From RGIG2041 sp045578865 (lineage in GTDB: Bacteria > Bacillota > Clostridia > UBA1381 > UMGS1253): DNA of 64,000 nt. The stretch spans positions 1-64,000 of the forward strand of contig JAZNLB010000013.1 of the NCBI GenBank assembly GCA_045578865.1, written 5' to 3'. The notes under the pieces were generated by a model. That model worked only from the letters and a program-made list of their open reading frames with translations. It made no database searches and had not been told where the DNA came from. This document shows positions 42,151 through 51,725 of this stretch, piece by piece. Positions within the stretch are counted from its first letter, which is position 1; the number at the start of each line of letters is the position of its first letter. Position numbers and translations under genes: made by a program.

Positions 42151-44592
42151 ATGGTAGCAGAGGTTATTGTTTCAAAGACGGCGCGCGAAGTCGACAAATG
42201 CTTTGATTATGATATCGGTGCGCTCGAAGCGGAGGGCATCGGTGTCGGCGCGCACATTTTGGTGCCGTTCGGAAAAAACAATATGCTCACCGAAGGATTT
42301 GTTTTGCGTGTGAAAGAAAAAAGCGCAGGCAAACAACTCAAAAAAATCCACTCGCTCGCCTCGAGGGAGCCTTTATTTGATGCAAACGGTGTTGCGCTGA
42401 TAGAGTATATTCGCAAAAGCACGCTTTGCACTTATATTGAGGCGCTGCATCTTCTCATTCCCACCGGCGCCGGTGTGCATCTGGAAACCTGGGTGCGTCT
42501 TTCACAGGGTGCGGATGTATCTGTGCTCAAAGGCAGACAAAAGCAAGTGGCCCAGCAGCTTTTAAATGCCGGCGGCGAAATGGAACTTACGCATCTTTTA
42601 ACCTGCTTTGAAACCAATGTGCGCTCCGTCGTAACGGCTTTGGAGGAAAAAGGACTTGCCACGCTTGTGCAGGTGGAGGGCAGCAGCATCAAAGAAAAAA
42701 CGGTGCGCTTTGCAAGACTTAGCGTGGAGGCGGAAAATCTGTATGCCGTAGAAGAGGGGCTGAAAAAGAGAGCGCCTTTGCAGTATCGGATGTTGCAGGT
42801 TTTAAAATACAACGAAAGTGTTGCCATATGTGATTTGGTTGCGATGACATCTGCCAGTTACAATGCGATAAACGCACTTGAAAATAAAGGCTATATCGAA
42901 TTTTTTGACAAGGTCGTTCGCCGCAGCGAAACGGCAAGCGGCAAAAAAGATACGCCGCCGGAAATGACGGCGGAGCAAAAAAATGTATACGAGAGCATAT
43001 CCGGTGCCATAGATGCTATGTGCACACAGGAATTTTTGCTGCGCGGTGTAACGGGTTCGGGCAAAACAGAGGTTTATATGCGCTTGATTGAGCGCGTGAT
43101 TGCGCGCGGCAGGGGTGCGATTGTGCTTGTGCCGGAAATTGCGCTTACGCCTTTGATGACGGGTAGATTTACACGCCGTTTCGGCGATGCGGTGGCGATT
43201 TTGCACAGCGGTCTTTCGCTCGGCGAACGCTATGATGAGTGGCAGCGCATCCGAAAAGGCGAAGTGCAAGTGGTGGTCGGTGCGCGTTCTGCCGTTTTTG
43301 CACCGCTTGCAGATATCGGGATTATTATTTTGGACGAGGAGCACGAAAGTGCGTACAAATCGGAGTCGGCGCCACGATACCATGCGCGCGATATTGCAAA
43401 ATTCCGTGCCTTTCAGCACGGAGCGGTGGCGCTGTATGCATCGGCAACGCCGCTTGTAGAAAGTTATTACAAGGCTCAAAACGGGGAATATACCCTGCTT
43501 GAAATGCCGAGTCGCTATAATCAGGGCGAACTTCCATGTGTGGATATTGTGGATATGCGCGAGGAGTTGAAGGCGGGCAACCGCAGTATGTTTTCTGCGC
43601 TTTTGCGCGAGGAGATAGAGTACAATCGCACGCATGGCGAGCAGACGATTTTGTTTTTAAACCGCCGAGGTTTTTCCACCTTTGTGTCCTGCCGTGAATG
43701 CGGATTTGTGGCGCAGTGTCCGCACTGCAACATTTCATTGACCTATCATCGTCATACGGACAAATTGACATGTCACTACTGTGGCTACACGCAGGATAAT
43801 TACAAAACTTGTCCGAGTTGCGAAAGCAAATACATCCGCTTTTTCGGCGTAGGTACGCAGAAGGTGGAGGAGGCGCTCTACGAAGAGTTTTCCGGCATCC
43901 GCGTGGTGCGGATGGATGCGGATACGACTTCGACCAAGGCGGCGCATCAGAAGCTTTTAGAACAATTTGAAACGGAAAAAAGCGATGTTTTATTGGGTAC
44001 GCAGATGGTATCCAAAGGACACGATTTTCATACAGTAACGCTGGTGGGTGTGTTGGCGGCGGACACCGCCCTGCACATTGACGATTACAGAAGCAGTGAG
44101 CGAACATTTAACCTGATCACACAGGTGGCGGGGCGCGCGGGGCGCGGAGCATTGCGCGGCCGTGCGATTGTGCAGACCTATTCGCCCGAGCACTATGCCA
44201 TTGTCTATGCCAAGGACCACGACTATCTCGGTTTTTACGCTGAGGAACTTGCTTTTCGACGCGCAATGTGGTATCCGCCGTTTTGCGAAATTGTAACCGT
44301 ACTGGTCAGCGGCACCAATGAAACTCTGGTGCGCCGTCATATCGGTGCGCTTGCAAAACTTTTGCGTGCCCGTACCGCAGACGATGCTTGCGGCAGAATT
44401 TCGATTTTGGGTCCGGTACCGTCGGCGGTTGCGAAAATTAAGGACAAATTCCGTTATCGCATTGTGATAAAATGCGAAAGGGCAGACAGGCTCGATGGCG
44501 TGCTTTGCGAAATGCTTGCGCTATATCAACAAGACAAAAATAAACAGATTTTAAATATGATTATAGATAAAAATCCGAATTCAATGTTATAG
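42151..44592 (+). CDS. priA: Primosomal protein N', replication restart helicase
   Basis: Reloads the replisome at stalled forks. 813 residues. N-terminal 3'-DNA-binding domain, winged helix region, Walker A GVTGSGKTEVY at about residue 298, Walker B LDEEHESAYKSE at about 394, then eight cysteines in four CxxC pairs (about 513-560: CREC, CPHC, CHYC, CPSC) binding two zinc ions, motif V/VI QMVSKGHDF and QVAGRAGRG. No clear ribosome binding site other than sequence in the end of coaBC, consistent with coupling. Confidence 0.97.
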   Translation: MVAEVIVSKTAREVDKCFDYDIGALEAEGIGVGAHILVPFGKNNMLTEGFVLRVKEKSAGKQLKKIHSLASREPLFDANGVALIEYIRKSTLCTYIEALHLLIPTGAGVHLETWVRLSQGADVSVLKGRQKQVAQQLLNAGGEMELTHLLTCFETNVRSVVTALEEKGLATLVQVEGSSIKEKTVRFARLSVEAENLYAVEEGLKKRAPLQYRMLQVLKYNESVAICDLVAMTSASYNAINALENKGYIEFFDKVVRRSETASGKKDTPPEMTAEQKNVYESISGAIDAMCTQEFLLRGVTGSGKTEVYMRLIERVIARGRGAIVLVPEIALTPLMTGRFTRRFGDAVAILHSGLSLGERYDEWQRIRKGEVQVVVGARSAVFAPLADIGIIILDEEHESAYKSESAPRYHARDIAKFRAFQHGAVALYASATPLVESYYKAQNGEYTLLEMPSRYNQGELPCVDIVDMREELKAGNRSMFSALLREEIEYNRTHGEQTILFLNRRGFSTFVSCRECGFVAQCPHCNISLTYHRHTDKLTCHYCGYTQDNYKTCPSCESKYIRFFGVGTQKVEEALYEEFSGIRVVRMDADTTSTKAAHQKLLEQFETEKSDVLLGTQMVSKGHDFHTVTLVGVLAADTALHIDDYRSSERTFNLITQVAGRAGRGALRGRAIVQTYSPEHYAIVYAKDHDYLGFYAEELAFRRAMWYPPFCEIVTVLVSGTNETLVRRHIGALAKLLRARTADDACGRISILGPVPSAVAKIKDKFRYRIVIKCERADRLDGVLCEMLALYQQDKNKQILNMIIDKNPNSML

Positions 44593-44602
44593 GAGAACTG
44601 GT

Positions 44603-45061
44603 ATGGCTATTCGTTTGATAAGAAAAGAACCTGATGAGGTGTTGCGTAAGACAAGCCGCGAGGTGACGGTGTTTGATGACCGCTTAGCGCAACTTTTAGA
44701 CGACATGTTTGATACGATGTATGAAGCAAACGGTGTCGGTCTTGCGGCGGTGCAGGTCGGTATTTTAAAGCGCGCCGTTGTGGTGGATACGCGTGAGGAG
44801 GGCGAGCGTTATGAACTTGTCAATCCGAAACTCGTGTATAAAAAAGGTGAGCGCGAGGTAGCGGAAGGGTGTTTGAGCGTGCCGGGTGTAAGCGGTTATG
44901 TAAAGCGTCCCGAAAAGGTCATTGTGCGCGCACAAGACAGACACGGAGAAACCTTTGAAGTGGAGGCAACCGGTCTTCTGGCGCAGGCATTCTGTCACGA
45001 AATTGAGCATCTGGACGGCGGTTTGTTTATTGATAAAGTGACGGAATATATTGAAGATTAA
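44603..45061 (+). CDS. def: Peptide deformylase
   Basis: Removes the formyl group from new proteins. 152 residues with all three motifs: GVGLAAVQVG, EGCLSVPG (metal Cys) and HEIEHLDG (metal His pair and catalytic Glu). GGAGAACTGGT precedes the ATG. The second position of motif 1 reads V instead of the common P in AAPQVG. It is followed 16 bp later by fmt, the enzyme that adds the formyl group to the initiator tRNA. Confidence 0.97.
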   Translation: MAIRLIRKEPDEVLRKTSREVTVFDDRLAQLLDDMFDTMYEANGVGLAAVQVGILKRAVVVDTREEGERYELVNPKLVYKKGEREVAEGCLSVPGVSGYVKRPEKVIVRAQDRHGETFEVEATGLLAQAFCHEIEHLDGGLFIDKVTEYIED

Positions 45062-45077
45062 AAGTGAGTGAAAAACG

Positions 45078-46013
45078 ATGAAAATTCTTTTTATGGGCAC
45101 AAGCGATTATGCGGTGGTGTGCCTCAAAGCGCTTGCGGCAAGCAAGCATGAGGTGGTTTCGGTTGTCAGTCAACCGGATAAGCCGAAAAACAGAGGCCAC
45201 AAACTGATGCCGACACCGGTGCATGCGGCGGCGGACGAACTCGGTCTGTTGGTGCATCAGCCTCAAACGCTGAAAGACAATGCGTTTTTGCCGGTGCTGG
45301 AAACGGAAAATCCCGATTTGATTGTCGTGGTGGCATACGGCAAAATTTTGCCGTCCTATATTTTGGACTTTCCGAAATACGGTTGCATCAATGTGCATGG
45401 TTCGCTTTTGCCGCGCTATCGCGGTGCGGCGCCGATTCAGCGCGCAGTGCTTGCCGGCGAAAAGGTGAGTGGCGTTACAACGATGTATATGGACATAGGG
45501 CTGGACACGGGCGATATGATTTTGAAAAAGGAAACCGAAATCGGCGAAGATGAAACTGCCCACGAGCTTTTTGACCGTCTGGCAGTGCTGGGTGCCGAAG
45601 CCCTTTTAGAAACCGTAGAGCAGATTGAAAACGGTACGGCAAAGCGTGAAAAGCAGGACGAGGCGCAGGCAACCTATGCCGCAATGCTCGATAAGGCGCA
45701 GGCGGAAATTGATTGGAGTGCATCGGCACAGGAAATTAAAAATCTGGTGCGCGGCATGAATTCCTGGCCGCTTGCTTACACATACTATAAGGGCGCACGC
45801 GTGAAAATCGGAAGCGTGTCCGTGCTTTCGGGCGAAGGGCGCGGGGTGCCGGGGCAGATTTTGTATGCAAACCGTACCGACGGTTTGTGTGTGCGTGCAC
45901 GCGAGGGTGCGGTTTTGATACAGACCGTACAGTTTGAAGGTAAAAAAATGATGGATGTCAAGGCGTATTTGTTGGGCAATACCATCGAAGAAAATGTAAT
46001 CTTAGGAGAATAA
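45078..46013 (+). CDS. fmt: Methionyl-tRNA formyltransferase
   Basis: Formylates the initiator Met-tRNA using 10-formyl-THF. 311 residues. N-terminal Rossmann part with MGTSDYAVVCLKAL, the catalytic core HGSLLPRYRGAAPI and MDIGLDTGDM, then the C-terminal tRNA-binding domain. Usual def-fmt order. Confidence 0.97.
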   Translation: MKILFMGTSDYAVVCLKALAASKHEVVSVVSQPDKPKNRGHKLMPTPVHAAADELGLLVHQPQTLKDNAFLPVLETENPDLIVVVAYGKILPSYILDFPKYGCINVHGSLLPRYRGAAPIQRAVLAGEKVSGVTTMYMDIGLDTGDMILKKETEIGEDETAHELFDRLAVLGAEALLETVEQIENGTAKREKQDEAQATYAAMLDKAQAEIDWSASAQEIKNLVRGMNSWPLAYTYYKGARVKIGSVSVLSGEGRGVPGQILYANRTDGLCVRAREGAVLIQTVQFEGKKMMDVKAYLLGNTIEENVILGE

Positions 46014-46017
46014 AACT

Positions 46018-46707
46018 ATGCTTTTTAACGGGTATTACAGTTCGTATATCTATGTTTTAATTCCGCTCATTATTTCGATTTGGGCAAGTTCAAAAGTCAA
46101 TTCGACTTTTGCGCGCTATTCCAAGGTGCACTCTGCAAGGCAGATGACGGCGGCGCAGGTGACGCGCTTGATTTTGGACAATGCGGGCCTTCGCCATATC
46201 GGCATTGAACGCATCGCCGGTAATCTAACCGACCACTATGACCCGAAGGCGAATGTGATTCGTCTGTCCGATACGGTGTATAATTCCACTTCGGTTGCCG
46301 CCATCGGTGTTGCGGCGCACGAAGCGGGGCACGCACAGCAGTACCGTGACAGCTATCTGCCGATTAAAATCCGCACGGCGATTTTGCCCGTAGCCAACTT
46401 AGGCTCGCAACTGGCGATGCCGCTTTTGATTTTAGGTTTGGTGCTCAGTTTTGCGGGGCTGGTGGATTTTGCAATCTTGCTATATGTGGCGGTTGTCGCA
46501 TTTTCGCTTGTGACCTTGCCGGTGGAGTTTAATGCTTCTCGCCGCGCGGTGCAGACGATAGACGAATATGGCATTTTATCCGAAGAAGAAAATAAAGCGG
46601 CAAAGAAGGTGCTTTCTGCGGCGGCGATGACCTATGTGGCTTCTACATTGGCTGCCATCGGTACGCTTTTGCGCCTTTTGGCCATTTCCGGCAGGAGACG
46701 AGACTGA
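46018..46707 (+). CDS. Neutral zinc metallopeptidase, YugP family
   Basis: 229 residues with an N-terminal membrane segment, the zinc-protease motif HEAGHAQQ in the middle (VAAHEAGHA), and two or three hydrophobic segments after it. Family members are membrane proteases of unknown substrate often placed in this fmt-rsmB region in clostridia. It overlaps the next gene by one base (stop/start TGATG). Confidence 0.9.
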   Translation: MLFNGYYSSYIYVLIPLIISIWASSKVNSTFARYSKVHSARQMTAAQVTRLILDNAGLRHIGIERIAGNLTDHYDPKANVIRLSDTVYNSTSVAAIGVAAHEAGHAQQYRDSYLPIKIRTAILPVANLGSQLAMPLLILGLVLSFAGLVDFAILLYVAVVAFSLVTLPVEFNASRRAVQTIDEYGILSEEENKAAKKVLSAAAMTYVASTLAAIGTLLRLLAISGRRRD

Positions 46708-48047
46708 TGGAACAAAGAAAAGTATCGGATGCGCGCTTCGCCGCTTATAAGGTTTTGTCTGCGGCGCAGACGGAAGGCGCGTATGTCAATCTCGCAATTA
46801 CCGATGTGCTCGGGAAAATGCAGATGTCCTCAGCCGACAAGGCGCTTGCTGCGGCGATTGCCTACGGCTGTGTAAAGTACCGCTTGTATTTAGATTATAT
46901 CATTGCAAAATTTTCAAGTTTAAAATTAAAAAAACTTTCTGCGCCCGTTTTGATTTTGCTTCGCATCGGCGTGTTTCAGATTTTAAAACTCGACCGTGTG
47001 CCCGACAGCGCGGCGGTAGACGAGTGTGTGCGGTTGGCAGGCAAACTTGCGTACCGCTCGAAAGGATTTATCAACGGTATTTTGCGTTCGGTGGTGCGAG
47101 AAAAAGAAAACATCGCCCTGCCGTTAGATGCAGTGCAGAGGCTGGGTATTCTCTATTCGTTTCCGGAGGAACTGACGAGACATTTTATCGACTTATACGG
47201 CATAGAGAGAACCGAGGCACTGTTGTCGGCATTTTGCGAGCCGCCGAAGATGCATGTGCGTGTAAACACTTTGAAAACAAGTGTGGCAGCGGTGCGTGAG
47301 GCGCTTTCGCCGGCAGGCGTTTCGGTGGCAGATGGCGCATACGACGATGCTTTGGTGCTTTCAGGCACAGACATTACGGCGTTGGAGACTTATAAAAACG
47401 GCGAAATTACGGCGCAGGGGGCAGGCTCGATGTGTGCTGTGCGTGCACTCGGCGCAAAAAAAGGCGATACCGTTTTAGACTTGTGTGCCGCACCCGGCGG
47501 TAAAAGCGTATATATTGCACAGCGCGCGCAAGATGAGTGTACGCTCAAAGCCTTTGATATACATAATCACAAAATAGATTTGATTTTACAAACGGCGGCG
47601 CGCATGGGCATCAAAAGCATTACAGCGGCGCAGGCGGATGCTAGCGTATGCAAAAGTGAACTTGCACAAACGGCGGACTGCGTATTGGTCGATGCGCCTT
47701 GCTCGGGGCTTGGCATTATTGGCAAAAAGCCGGATATCAAATACGGTTGGAGCAAAGAAAAAGAAGAGGAACTTGCATCTTTGCAGCTTGCCATTTTAGA
47801 TGCGGCGGCAACCTATGTAAAGCCGGGCGGCACGCTTGTGTACAGCACTTGTACTATCGGGGAAACAGAAAATTTATCGGTGGTGCGTGCGTTTTTAAAA
47901 AAGCATAGCGTGTTTGCACTTGCCGATATGTCGGATGCGCTTCCCGACGGCGTGGGTAAGCCGTCGGCAAAAGAAGGCTATGCGGCATTTTTCCCCGACA
48001 CAGACGGGATGGACGGGTTTTTCGTTTGCAAAATGAAAAGAAAGTAG
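46707..48047 (+). CDS. rsmB: 16S rRNA (cytosine-967-C5)-methyltransferase
   Basis: 446 residues: N-terminal NusB-like RNA-binding domain (about 1-140, YKVLSAAQTEGAYVNLAI), then a Rossmann methyltransferase with SAM motif DLCAAPGGKS and the two catalytic cysteines in DAPCSGLG and YSTCTIGETEN. Typical in length and position. Confidence 0.96.
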   Translation: MEQRKVSDARFAAYKVLSAAQTEGAYVNLAITDVLGKMQMSSADKALAAAIAYGCVKYRLYLDYIIAKFSSLKLKKLSAPVLILLRIGVFQILKLDRVPDSAAVDECVRLAGKLAYRSKGFINGILRSVVREKENIALPLDAVQRLGILYSFPEELTRHFIDLYGIERTEALLSAFCEPPKMHVRVNTLKTSVAAVREALSPAGVSVADGAYDDALVLSGTDITALETYKNGEITAQGAGSMCAVRALGAKKGDTVLDLCAAPGGKSVYIAQRAQDECTLKAFDIHNHKIDLILQTAARMGIKSITAAQADASVCKSELAQTADCVLVDAPCSGLGIIGKKPDIKYGWSKEKEEELASLQLAILDAAATYVKPGGTLVYSTCTIGETENLSVVRAFLKKHSVFALADMSDALPDGVGKPSAKEGYAAFFPDTDGMDGFFVCKMKRK

Positions 48048-48055
48048 TCAATGCT

Positions 48056-49087
48056 ATGGTAGATTTAAGAAGCCTTACATATGAAGAATTAGAGGCGCTT
48101 GTTGTAGAGGCGGGCGAGAAAAAGTTTCGCGCCGCACAGGTGTTTTCCTGGCTGCACGAAAAGGGTGTTTCCTCCTTGGAGGAGATGACCAACCTCTCCA
48201 AAGCCTTTCGCGAGACGCTCTCGTGCATCAGTTACATCAGCCGTGTGGAAATTATGGAAAAGTATGTTTCCAAAAAGGACGGCACGGTAAAATATCTGAT
48301 GCGGTTAGACGATGATGAGTGCATCGAAACGGTTGTGATGGAGTACCACCACGGTACGAGCATCTGCGTGTCCTCGCAGGTAGGGTGCCGTATGGGGTGT
48401 ACCTTTTGTGCATCTACGCTCGGTGGCAAAAAAAGAGATTTGCTGGCAGGCGAAATTTTAGGCCAGATTTTAGCCGCACAGGCGGATTTGAAAAAGCGCA
48501 TTTCCAATATCGTGATGATGGGCATCGGCGAGCCGCTCGATAATTTTGAAAATGTGCGCCGTTTTCTGATTTTAGTCAATGATGCGCGTGGGCTCGGCAT
48601 CGGATATCGGCATATTTCTTTATCCACCTGCGGGTTGGTGGAGGGGATAAAAAAACTTTCCGAACTCAACTTGCCGATTACACTTTCGATTTCCCTGCAC
48701 GCGCCCAATGACACCATTCGCACCAATATGATGCCGGTCAATCGTGCACATAATGTTGCTGAACTTTTAGGGGCGTGCAGAAATTATCAACAGGTGACGG
48801 GCAGGCGTATTTCTTTTGAATATGCGATGTGCGATGGTGTAAACGACAGTGCCCAAAATGCGCGTGAACTGGCGGAAAAATTAAACGGGATGCTTTGTCA
48901 TGTGAATTTGATTCCCGTCAACAATGTAAAAGAGCGTGATTATAGAAAAAGCAAAAAAGAAAATATAGAGAAGTTTATAGAAATTTTAGGCAAGCGCGGC
49001 ATTACCGCAACGGTGCGCCGTGAACTTGGAAGCGATATCAGCGCTTCCTGCGGTCAGCTCCGGCAGAAAACGCTGGAAGAAAAATAA
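48056..49087 (+). CDS. rlmN: Dual-specificity 23S rRNA/tRNA A2-methyltransferase (radical SAM)
   Basis: 343 residues. The iron-sulfur motif CRMGCTFC (Cys111, 115, 118) and the C-terminal methyl-carrying cysteine in SASCGQL are present, as are GEPLDNFENV and LPITLSISLHAPND. It methylates A2503 of 23S rRNA and A37 of some tRNAs. The start at 48056 is preferred; a longer frame from 48026 lies inside rsmB. The ribosome binding site is weak. Confidence 0.96.
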   Translation: MVDLRSLTYEELEALVVEAGEKKFRAAQVFSWLHEKGVSSLEEMTNLSKAFRETLSCISYISRVEIMEKYVSKKDGTVKYLMRLDDDECIETVVMEYHHGTSICVSSQVGCRMGCTFCASTLGGKKRDLLAGEILGQILAAQADLKKRISNIVMMGIGEPLDNFENVRRFLILVNDARGLGIGYRHISLSTCGLVEGIKKLSELNLPITLSISLHAPNDTIRTNMMPVNRAHNVAELLGACRNYQQVTGRRISFEYAMCDGVNDSAQNARELAEKLNGMLCHVNLIPVNNVKERDYRKSKKENIEKFIEILGKRGITATVRRELGSDISASCGQLRQKTLEEK

Positions 49088-49109
49088 GTGATGGGAAGAG
49101 GTGAGGGCG

Positions 49110-49832
49110 ATGGAATTTGTAGCCAGAACGGATACGGGCAAGCGCAGAGAGCAAAATCAGGACAATGCCTGTGCCTTTGTGCATGCAGGGTTCTTAGTCG
49201 GCATTGTGGCAGACGGTATGGGCGGGCATAACGGCGGACAGGTGGCAAGTCGTATGGCCATCGACTGTGTGCGCGATTATCTTATGGAAGGTCTTGAGGC
49301 GCAAACGGATACCCAACAGCTTCGCAAACTGTTGCGTGTTGCATATGTCAAGGCAAATGCGGAAATTTTTGCCCTTGCTACGCAGAATAAAGATTTGGAA
49401 GGTATGGGCACGACGCTCACGGTGGCGGTTCTTCGTGAAAATGTTTTGGTCGTATCGCACATCGGCGACAGCCGCGCCTACATTTGCAAAGCCTTAGAAA
49501 CAGAGCAGATTACGGTGGACCAGACGCTTGTGCAGCGATTGCTCTCAAGCGGTGTGATTTCGCAGGAGGAAGCCAAAACGCATCCGCATCGCCATGTGAT
49601 TTTAGAGGCGGTCGGCACGAGCGCAACGATTGAGCCGGAAATGTACGAGCGTGTCCTTTCGGGGCAGACGCTGCTTCTTTGCTCGGACGGTTTATACGGC
49701 GAAGTGCCGGACAGTGCAATTGCCGGATGTCTTTTTGAAAGCGGCGATTTGGGTGCGGCGGCAGATAATTTGGTTGCGGCGGCGAATGCGGCAGGCGGCA
49801 GCGACAACATTTCTGTTGTGCTGATGAGATAA
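49110..49832 (+). CDS. stp: PP2C-type Ser/Thr phosphatase (Stp/PrpC)
   Basis: 240 residues. PPM motifs: VARTDTGKRREQNQDNA, VADGMGGHNGG, LVVSHIGDSRAY and GGSDNISVVLM, giving the metal-binding aspartates. It reverses phosphorylation by the adjacent PASTA kinase. The ATG at 49110 has GAGGTGA upstream; an in-frame GTG three codons earlier overlaps that site. Confidence 0.95.
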   Translation: MEFVARTDTGKRREQNQDNACAFVHAGFLVGIVADGMGGHNGGQVASRMAIDCVRDYLMEGLEAQTDTQQLRKLLRVAYVKANAEIFALATQNKDLEGMGTTLTVAVLRENVLVVSHIGDSRAYICKALETEQITVDQTLVQRLLSSGVISQEEAKTHPHRHVILEAVGTSATIEPEMYERVLSGQTLLLCSDGLYGEVPDSAIAGCLFESGDLGAAADNLVAAANAAGGSDNISVVLMR

Positions 49833-49844
49833 GGGGGGACGGTT

Positions 49845-51710
49845 ATGCACAATTATTTGGAAATCGGAACGGTTTTGGATGACCGTTATGAAATATTGGA
49901 AGAACTCGGCAGTGGCGGTATGGCGCATGTGTATAAGGCGCGTTGCAAAGTATTAAACCGCTTTGTTGCTGTCAAGGTGCTTCGCGGCGAGTTTACGGGC
50001 GATGAAGCCTTTATGCGCCGCTTTGTGACGGAGGCGCAGGCAGCGGCGGCGATTACGCATCCCAACATTGTCGGGGTGCATGATGTGTGCAGCGGCGGCG
50101 AGATGCCCTACATCGTTATGGAGTATATCGAGGGTGTAACCTTGAAGTCCTACATTGAAAAAAACGGTGCGCTGCCATGGAAAAAGGCGGTAAATTTCCA
50201 GCTGCAGATTTGTGCGGCGCTGGAATGTGCACATAAGCAAAATATTATTCATCAGGATATTAAACCGCATAATATGCTCATTACCGATGACGGCACACTC
50301 AAAGTAACGGATTTCGGCATTGCGCGTGCAACGGGCGGTTCGACGACGGTGGCGGGCGAAGCGGAAGGCGCAGTCGGCTCGGTGCATTACTGTTCGCCGG
50401 AGCAGGCACGCGGCGGCTTTACGGATGCAAAATCTGACATCTATTCCGCCGGCGTGGTTTTGTATGAAATGTTGGTGGGCAAAGTTCCATTTGATGCACC
50501 GACACCCGTGGCGGTTGCCATGATGCATATGCAGTCCGATGCCGTGCCTGTATCGCAAATCAGAGCGGAGTTACCCAAGGATTTGGATTTGGTGATTGCG
50601 CGTTCCATGAGCCGTGAAAAACGAAACCGCTATGCTTCGGCATCGGAGATGATGCGTGATTTAAACTTCATTTTGGAAGGTGTGCATATAGACGGTGAGG
50701 CCGCCAATACGCAAGAAGAGCACATTGCACACAGAAACGGCTCGAAGCGCAAGGGCAAAGTCAAAAAGAGCGACATCTGGATTGCAGTTGGCTCAGCGCT
50801 TTGTGCACTTGCACTTGTCGGCGGTATGCTTTTGCTGTTTTTATCCACCGGCGGTACGCGCGGTGAGGTTAAAGTGCCGAGCGTGCTGGAAATGACTGAG
50901 CAGGAGGCTGAAGCACTTTTAAAGAAATATAAACTGAAAATGGAAGTTGAAGAAATCGTATACGATACTGCCTTTGAAGAGGGCATCGTGGTGGAGCAGG
51001 ACCCGGCGGCCGAAAAGAGCGTGCAGAAGGGTTACAAAGTGAAAGTGCGCGTCAGCGGCGGTGAGGCGGAATTAAAAGTACCGAGCGTAGTCAACATGCC
51101 GGTAGAAGATGCCGTGGAGGAGCTCGAAGCGGCAGGGTTTAAAGTAACAAAGCGTTCGCAGTACAGCACTGAAGTGCCCAAAGATACCGTCGTGCGCCAA
51201 AATCCGGCAGCGGACAGTGGCGCAAAAAAAGGCGATACGGTTACCATTTATGTCAATGACCGTATAGAAGAAGGCGTGATTCCAAATCTGGAGAGCAGCA
51301 GTGTAGCCACTGCCAAGACAAAGCTTGAAGAAGCGGGATTTGCGCTCGGCAGTATAACGGAAGAGGAGTCCGATGCGGAAAAGGGAACGGTCATCCGTCA
51401 AAGTCCGCTTGCAGGCACCGAGGCGGAAAAAGGGGAAAAAGTCAACATCGTCATCAGTACGGGTAACAAACAATCGCCGACCGACCGGCCGTCGACGGGG
51501 GAGGTCAAGGTGAAAACCATCAGTATTCCCGTACCGCAGTCGCAGGAGATGACACAAATTCGCATCGTGGCAAACGGACAGACGATTCACGATGCAAAGC
51601 ACAGTAAGTCCGAGGGTACATTTGACCTGCGTGTAACCGGCGAAAATGAAGCTGCGCTTGAAATTTATCATGACGGCGTATACAAAGGCACACAGAAAAT
51701 TCGATTTTAG
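49845..51710 (+). CDS. prkC: PASTA-domain Ser/Thr protein kinase (PrkC/StkP type)
   Basis: 621-residue membrane kinase that senses muropeptides or lipid II. Kinase domain about residues 14-275: ELGSGGMAHVYKAR glycine loop, VAVKVL lysine, catalytic loop HQDIKPHN, DFGIAR, and GSVHYCSPEQARGG. A juxtamembrane basic stretch and one membrane span (about 310-332, IAVGSALCALALVGGMLLLF) follow, then three PASTA repeats (about 340-550) and a C-terminal domain of about 70 residues after a Thr/Ser/Pro linker. The catalytic loop has Gln for the usual Arg of HRD. Paired with the phosphatase gene 12 bp upstream. Confidence 0.95.
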   Translation: MHNYLEIGTVLDDRYEILEELGSGGMAHVYKARCKVLNRFVAVKVLRGEFTGDEAFMRRFVTEAQAAAAITHPNIVGVHDVCSGGEMPYIVMEYIEGVTLKSYIEKNGALPWKKAVNFQLQICAALECAHKQNIIHQDIKPHNMLITDDGTLKVTDFGIARATGGSTTVAGEAEGAVGSVHYCSPEQARGGFTDAKSDIYSAGVVLYEMLVGKVPFDAPTPVAVAMMHMQSDAVPVSQIRAELPKDLDLVIARSMSREKRNRYASASEMMRDLNFILEGVHIDGEAANTQEEHIAHRNGSKRKGKVKKSDIWIAVGSALCALALVGGMLLLFLSTGGTRGEVKVPSVLEMTEQEAEALLKKYKLKMEVEEIVYDTAFEEGIVVEQDPAAEKSVQKGYKVKVRVSGGEAELKVPSVVNMPVEDAVEELEAAGFKVTKRSQYSTEVPKDTVVRQNPAADSGAKKGDTVTIYVNDRIEEGVIPNLESSSVATAKTKLEEAGFALGSITEEESDAEKGTVIRQSPLAGTEAEKGEKVNIVISTGNKQSPTDRPSTGEVKVKTISIPVPQSQEMTQIRIVANGQTIHDAKHSKSEGTFDLRVTGENEAALEIYHDGVYKGTQKIRF

Positions 51711-51725
51711 GAGTAGTATCTGTTT

